Source: Saposhnikovia divaricata
Lineage: Eukaryota > Streptophyta > Magnoliopsida > Apiales > Apiaceae
DNA: 64,000 nt
Direction: 5' to 3'
Assembly: GCA_036435485.1 (NCBI GenBank)
Contig: CM071594.1
Span: 199,170,216 to 199,234,215, forward strand
The notes beneath the pieces were generated by a model. The model was given only the letters and a program-made list of their open reading frames with translations. It was not told where the DNA came from and did not search any database. Both the position numbers and the translations under genes were made by a program. Below are positions 59,092-64,000 of the stretch, piece after piece (the first letter of the stretch is position 1; every line of letters begins with the position of its first letter).

Positions 59092-61250
59092 CTCCCTAAA
59101 ATCATTTTGGAAGAAAATTTTGGGAGTAAAAAGTTAATACTTTTGAATAATCGGAGTTTTTGGATCATGTGAATAAACCATTTAATTTTTATCCACAAAA
59201 GCTTATCAGATGCCTAACCAATTCATGGATCATAACCTAAATTATGACTGACATGAGAAATAGATTCATCCGGAAGTTTAGACAATAAAACCTTTATATA
59301 AAAGAAGAAGACTCGGGCCTCATTAAAATCCCACAAGAGCAAAACCCTATATGAAAAAAACTCAAGGGGAATAAGTGTGCCCCACCTAATGCAACAATAC
59401 ATCGATTTACATAAAGGCTAAAGTAAAATGCAAGGGACTTCTTGTTGTTTCCACTACAAAATCCAGATTTTTCCTCCATCCATCTTCTCTTTGAAAACTA
59501 TTTACGCCCAAGAAAACAATATCCATCTTCTCCTTACACTTCTTCTCACCCAAGTAAACCTGAAAGACCACCAAAACAACCTCGACAAATAAAACTATGT
59601 CAATGAACCATTAATCGAACATACTTTAAATATTTATTACATGCAGTATACTTAATAAAATTGAACAGTTTTATATATCTAACCAAAGAGGTCCCCTTTG
59701 ATTAGGCATATAAAACGCCGAGTTCTCATAAAAATAATAAAATCTAAAAAGTCATCTAAATGACATAATAAATTCATCAACTATCAACTGATGACAGATC
59801 ACAAAACACCAATAAATTGTTCAACAACCAAAAATATGGCACACCCTTTATAGGTACTAAAATCCATATAAAATGGCACAATAAGTGTTTACCTAAAATG
59901 TGTAATCACCTTTTTTATTTAAAAAATAATTGATATTAAAAAATTTAAGAAACAAAATAATATAAATTGGCATTATATTACTAAAGAGTCAGACATAAGT
60001 TATTGAAAATAACTCATAATTAAAAGTCATTAAAGACTAATAAAAGAAAATAAATGTAAGCATTTAAAAATCACTTATTCAAATTTAAACAATAATTAAA
60101 TAGGAGAGTAAATTAAGGAACTAATTAAATCACATTATTAAACAATTAATAAATACAATCAAAACTAAATTACAGCAATTCAAAAACTAAGCAACTAAAT
60201 ACTTTAATCAAGTAATTATGATTAATCAATATAATTAAATCATAAACAAAAATCAAGACACTATAACTCCAAAATGATAAACTATGAACCTAAAGATACT
60301 AATCTACGACTGATATCAACAAGAAATCGACGCAGACGCCGGAACACTACTACAATTTCTAGGGTTATAACAAGATACATGAGACACGACTCGATTAGTG
60401 CAATAAACACAAGAAAGACAGAGCATGACTTGTGGTGACGTAAAATCAAATTAATTTTAACATAAAACAAACTAGCTAATCAGTAAAACATACAATTAAA
60501 CAGTTAAAAATGTACATACACAATTATTAAACAACTCTGATCATCAGCTCTACTACGTGATGCATGCGATCAAATATCAAATTATAACACAATCTAGATC
60601 ATATCATTTTCGAGAAACTCATCATTACGTAAATCTAACCACGCGAATCTAAATAATTCATATCAATTCATCAAAAATGAAATAAAACTTATATTATTAA
60701 AAATCCCATGCAGAGCTCGTGAATCATAAACTTCATCGATCAACAACACATCACAAATCATCACAAAACAAATAAACACGAATCACATATGCATACAGAA
60801 AGGAGAGAGAGAAGGGGGGAGAGGTGAGAGAAAGAGATCTTTCCCAATAATCAAAGATGCACTTTGATCCAAGCAACTATTTTTATGTCATAAACCCCTG
60901 TATAAACCTATACACACACAATATATACAGGCACACAGAGGTAGTGGCGTTAGGTGATGTACGGCAAACGGAGGTGGTGGCGTTGGTGGCGACGGGGGTG
61001 GTGGTGGCGGCGTGGGGTGAGGAGGAGAGGGATAGAAAAAGTACATCTGTAACTTGATATTTTTTAAAACCACACAATTCATGAATATCGAAAATCTTTC
61101 ATTTTTCCCGTAACATTACATTATACAGGTTCTTTATTTCTTTATGTTCCTACTTATTACTCCCATGCTCAAGGAAATACAATCAAATATGGCACGACTT
61201 CCCTCTATATTTTTTTGAAGTGTTTAAACGATAAAGTCCAAATGCAATAT
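59092..61250. other. AT-rich intergenic DNA, no supported gene
   Basis: No coding region recognised. A fragment at about 59310-59480 ('gggcctcattaaaatccc', 'caagagcaaaaccctat') recalls antisense sequence near the ends of some plant retroelements, but is too short to assign. At about 60940-61030 a 'ggtggtggcg' rich patch occurs. Confidence 0.4.
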
Positions 61251-63070
61251 GTCTACTGAGTATTGTCTAATAAACTAAATTTTACTTGTATCACATTAAA
61301 TCATAAGTTATGTTCTTTAAAGCACATGCAATCTTTTCCTTCTTTTCTTATTCAAGATGAGATTGTTTTTGTCCTTTATTACTCAGGTGGTACCCTTTGT
61401 TATTCCTCTTTTTTGGTATCTTGGCAGCTCATTGGTGCAACCCTTGTATCATCAAAATTGATAATTACACAAGAAATCTCTTCAACAATTCTATTTTCTA
61501 CTATTCTCACTTGTTGAAGATTGCTGAGATTAAATGGACTTGGACATTGCAACTTTAAATTTTAGATATTATTTTTGAGCTAACTATCGATGAATTGGGT
61601 AAATCAATTCATGATTTGCAAGGACAACTAGATTAGAGTATCTGTAACGGAATGGATAAATATGTTTATCTTCTCGCTTTACTATTTAATTCCTTAATTT
61701 CCACAAGAAATCTAGTTATTCGGTGAATAATCTTAACTTTAACAAGTTGTAATTTTTCTCTTTGTGATCAAATCTGATAAGTTTATCTTGGTTAAACCTA
61801 ATGTGGGTTTCTCTCAAGAACTTATCTTTCTTTCATGAATGTAGTCGGGTTTAATAAAATTCTAAAGTATTAAAATTGGTTCTAATTCTGGAATGGGATT
61901 GTATGAACATGGATTTGGTTTGCTAATTGATGTTATATGTGACTCAACATTCTGGACTTTCTTAGACGAATCTGTGGGTCTCGATTTACCAAGACAGGCC
62001 AACATGATACTAATGTTGTTTACTAGTATGTTGTCAGATTTTCAATTTGGTCTTGTTTTAGCCATTGTTTTGTTCTTAAAATAAGAAATGAAGGACATGC
62101 TCCTAGGGAAGAATGGTTTTATCCGATATTTGTATCACTTATCATTGTTATTGAATTTCTCAAAATCGTCATTAAAACCAGAATGTTGGAATCTGAGCAT
62201 CAATGACTTTTTGAACTTTTTTCTATCTTTTTTGAAAAAACAATGCATTCCAAACAAGTGTTGGATCAAGGAATAGGAGTTATGCATTGAATAAAGAATT
62301 GTGTTTTGTTCTTTATGATGTTGAGGCTTGTTTTCTTTAGGGTCTTAATAAAGAAAGACCAATTTATTAGGATTTAAAGAAGGATGGAGGCTTTCGACTT
62401 ATCTCCCATGATCTTGTGAAAATTCTAAGGGTAATTCAGAGATTGCAGATAGGAGTTAATGTGGTTGTAGGGTCAATTGCTTACAGTGTTATGATTGTGT
62501 TACTGAATAAGGATGTAATGGTTCCGTTGGATGATGCTGCACCAGTGAAAGGCCTGGACATTATCATGAATTTGGTTTTCAAACATGTGCAAAGGATTGA
62601 CTTGAGTCTTCTGACTATGTTCTGTTCTTTGGGGAATCATCAAGATTATAATACAGAAACCACTTGGTTGGTAGAAGAGGATACGAGCCAGTATTTATCA
62701 AGGCCAAAAAGTTAGTTGGGACTAATCACAAGGAGGATGTTTTCAGGGAGAACGATGGTACCATGGACATTGGGTAATCCTAGAAATGAGTACGTGGTTA
62801 ATCACATTGTGAAATTCTATTATCACCAACTTAAGGAAGAATTACTTCTTAATTATTTGTTTGAATTTCTCGAATTTTGTCCAAAATGTTTGTTTGTATG
62901 CTCATAAGAGAAAAAATCTCTATTGAACTGAGTTTCGATTATGGGGCTTGCGTTGTTTTTATTGCGACTCGCCTTGTCGAGCTGTTGTACTCCCTTTATC
63001 CAAATTATATGAAACATTTTGGGTGCCCGTAATGAAACATTATGGGTGGGGGTATGTACGTTGGGGGTTG
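61251..63070. other. Possible decayed coding or retroelement sequence, not identified
   Basis: Base composition is less AT-extreme than the flanks and short plus-strand open frames occur at 61893-62084 and 62416-62907, broken by stops. Strings such as 'GYEPVFIKAKKLVG' and 'KEDVFRENDGTMDIG' look coding-like in one frame. I cannot name the family, and no start, splice pattern or domain supports a gene. Confidence 0.3.
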
Positions 63071-63076
63071 GGGAAC

Positions 63077-63078
<2 letters not shown>

Positions 63079-63119
<41 letters not shown>

Positions 63120-63120
63120 T
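63079..63120. repeat. TA/CA compound microsatellite
   Basis: A run of 'tatata' (about 28 bp) followed directly by 'cacaca' (about 12 bp). Confidence 0.95.
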
Positions 63121-64000
63121 ACATAATAAAAGATGGTTAACAAAAAAATTACTACTTGCGTTTAGTAAATAACAATTTCAAAAGTGTAAATAAGTATTTG
63201 TCCAATAAAGTTGCGGGCAATGTTTCAAGTATATAATTGATATTTACATAAGCACCTTTCGTATAATGTTTTGTACATCTTCTCCATTTGTTTCATTTGA
63301 AATTATCGAATGTTCTTTCACCACAACACAAGACGGACAAAAAATTGACCAATTTCTTTCTTGTAGGAACAAAGTAAAGTAAATATAGTAATTAATATAG
63401 TACTGTTATTTTTACATATGAATTGTATGTCCATAAATTGATTGTTCGTGTTTTATTCTAATATATACATATGCTGATGATTTCATTTGAACTTTTCATA
63501 AATAGCATTCTTTACGTATTACTAGCTAATAATCCACGATGCTAGAAATCAAGTAATGTAAAAAAAGTGCACCAGAAGTGCACGAAAAGTAATGATCATA
63601 GTGATTATTTACGACATAGTTGCAAAGTCTATTTCTTGCATGACTAAGTTTGGTGACAAAATGAGCGGGACAGAGGAGCTATAAATTTGACCTTCAACTC
63701 TAAAAATTCTCGTACAATGTTTATTCTTTTCTTGACATTTTTAATAATTTTGACACTATACAGGTTGACATATATTCCAATATCAATATATTTTATACTA
63801 GTATAACCATTGGTTTCATAAATCTTTATCCTTTCTTTATAAATGTTAAACGATTCAAAACTTTTAATTTCACCTTTCAAAAAATAATATGGATTTCGAA
63901 TCATCTTGTAATTCTCTTTTGCACGAATATATATATATATTTTTACTTACTTATCCGGTCAGATATTAGAGCTCGTAGTAGTCTACTACCACACAAAATG
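63121..64000. other. AT-rich intergenic DNA, nothing identified
   Basis: No gene, RNA or mobile-element end was recognised up to the window edge. Confidence 0.4.

Noticed and set aside
60857..61082. Pro/Ala/Thr-rich frames on the minus strand
   Set aside because: Low-complexity translation of a 'ggtggtggcg' patch; mutually overlapping frames with no gene structure.
1..64000. CRISPR arrays, bacterial operons, rRNA or tRNA genes, riboswitches
   Set aside because: None seen. Repeats present are transposon ends, LTRs, microsatellites or duplications, and the sequence is plant nuclear DNA.

Overview
The window is AT-rich plant nuclear DNA: spliced genes with GT-AG introns, plastid-targeted proteins, cell-wall proteins and a dense layer of plant transposons. 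An asterid (possibly Apiaceae) is plausible, but nothing here fixes the species. All gene models below were built by reading splice sites and frames by eye.

1-14000 (minus strand) looks like one large, old autonomous Helitron. It holds a Rep/helicase gene (5585-13859) and two RPA70-like single-strand DNA-binding genes (1409-3833, and a second running off the left edge). The Rep/helicase gene is dead: a nonsense codon at 6500-6502 and a solo LTR (9493-10540, TSD AAAGG). Its 5' half is a chain of small symmetric phase-1 exons made by tandem duplication of a three-exon cassette.

14454-16730 is an intact four-exon gene for a small plastid-type protein with an HMA-like fold. 17582-22985 is a decayed DC1 (C1-like zinc finger) gene split by an internally deleted hAT element (19204-21423, perfect 8-bp TSD) and probably a second hAT-like element.

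23048-41940 is a Russian-doll insertion. The outermost layer is a hAT-like element with perfect 8-bp TSD GTTATTTT. Inside is a 5'-truncated LINE (24120-41164, 12-bp TSD, A-tail). Inside the LINE are a TTA-TSD MITE (24844-25220), a 3.5-kb solo LTR (26023-29515, TSD GTTGG), an intron-containing RRM-like gene segment (about 30983-32184) with its own tandem duplications, and a 7.5-kb gag-only gypsy-type LTR retrotransposon (33404-40887, TSD ACGTC).

41950-47137 carries two small secreted-protein genes: a proline-rich GASA/snakin gene (43859-44908) and an arabinogalactan peptide (45937-46128), then a 483-bp hAT-like element.

47517-56168 (minus strand) is a complete six-exon gene for the catalytic chain of chloroplast ferredoxin:thioredoxin reductase. 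Its fourth intron is 6.5 kb and holds two head-to-head copies of a gag-only copia derivative (a large inverted repeat), then a TRIM element carrying a Stowaway MITE. 56439-59088 is another nest: a hAT element abutting a TTA-TSD MITE that contains a 1.5-kb Helitron with a textbook 3' hairpin. From 59092 to the right end I see no gene I can support.
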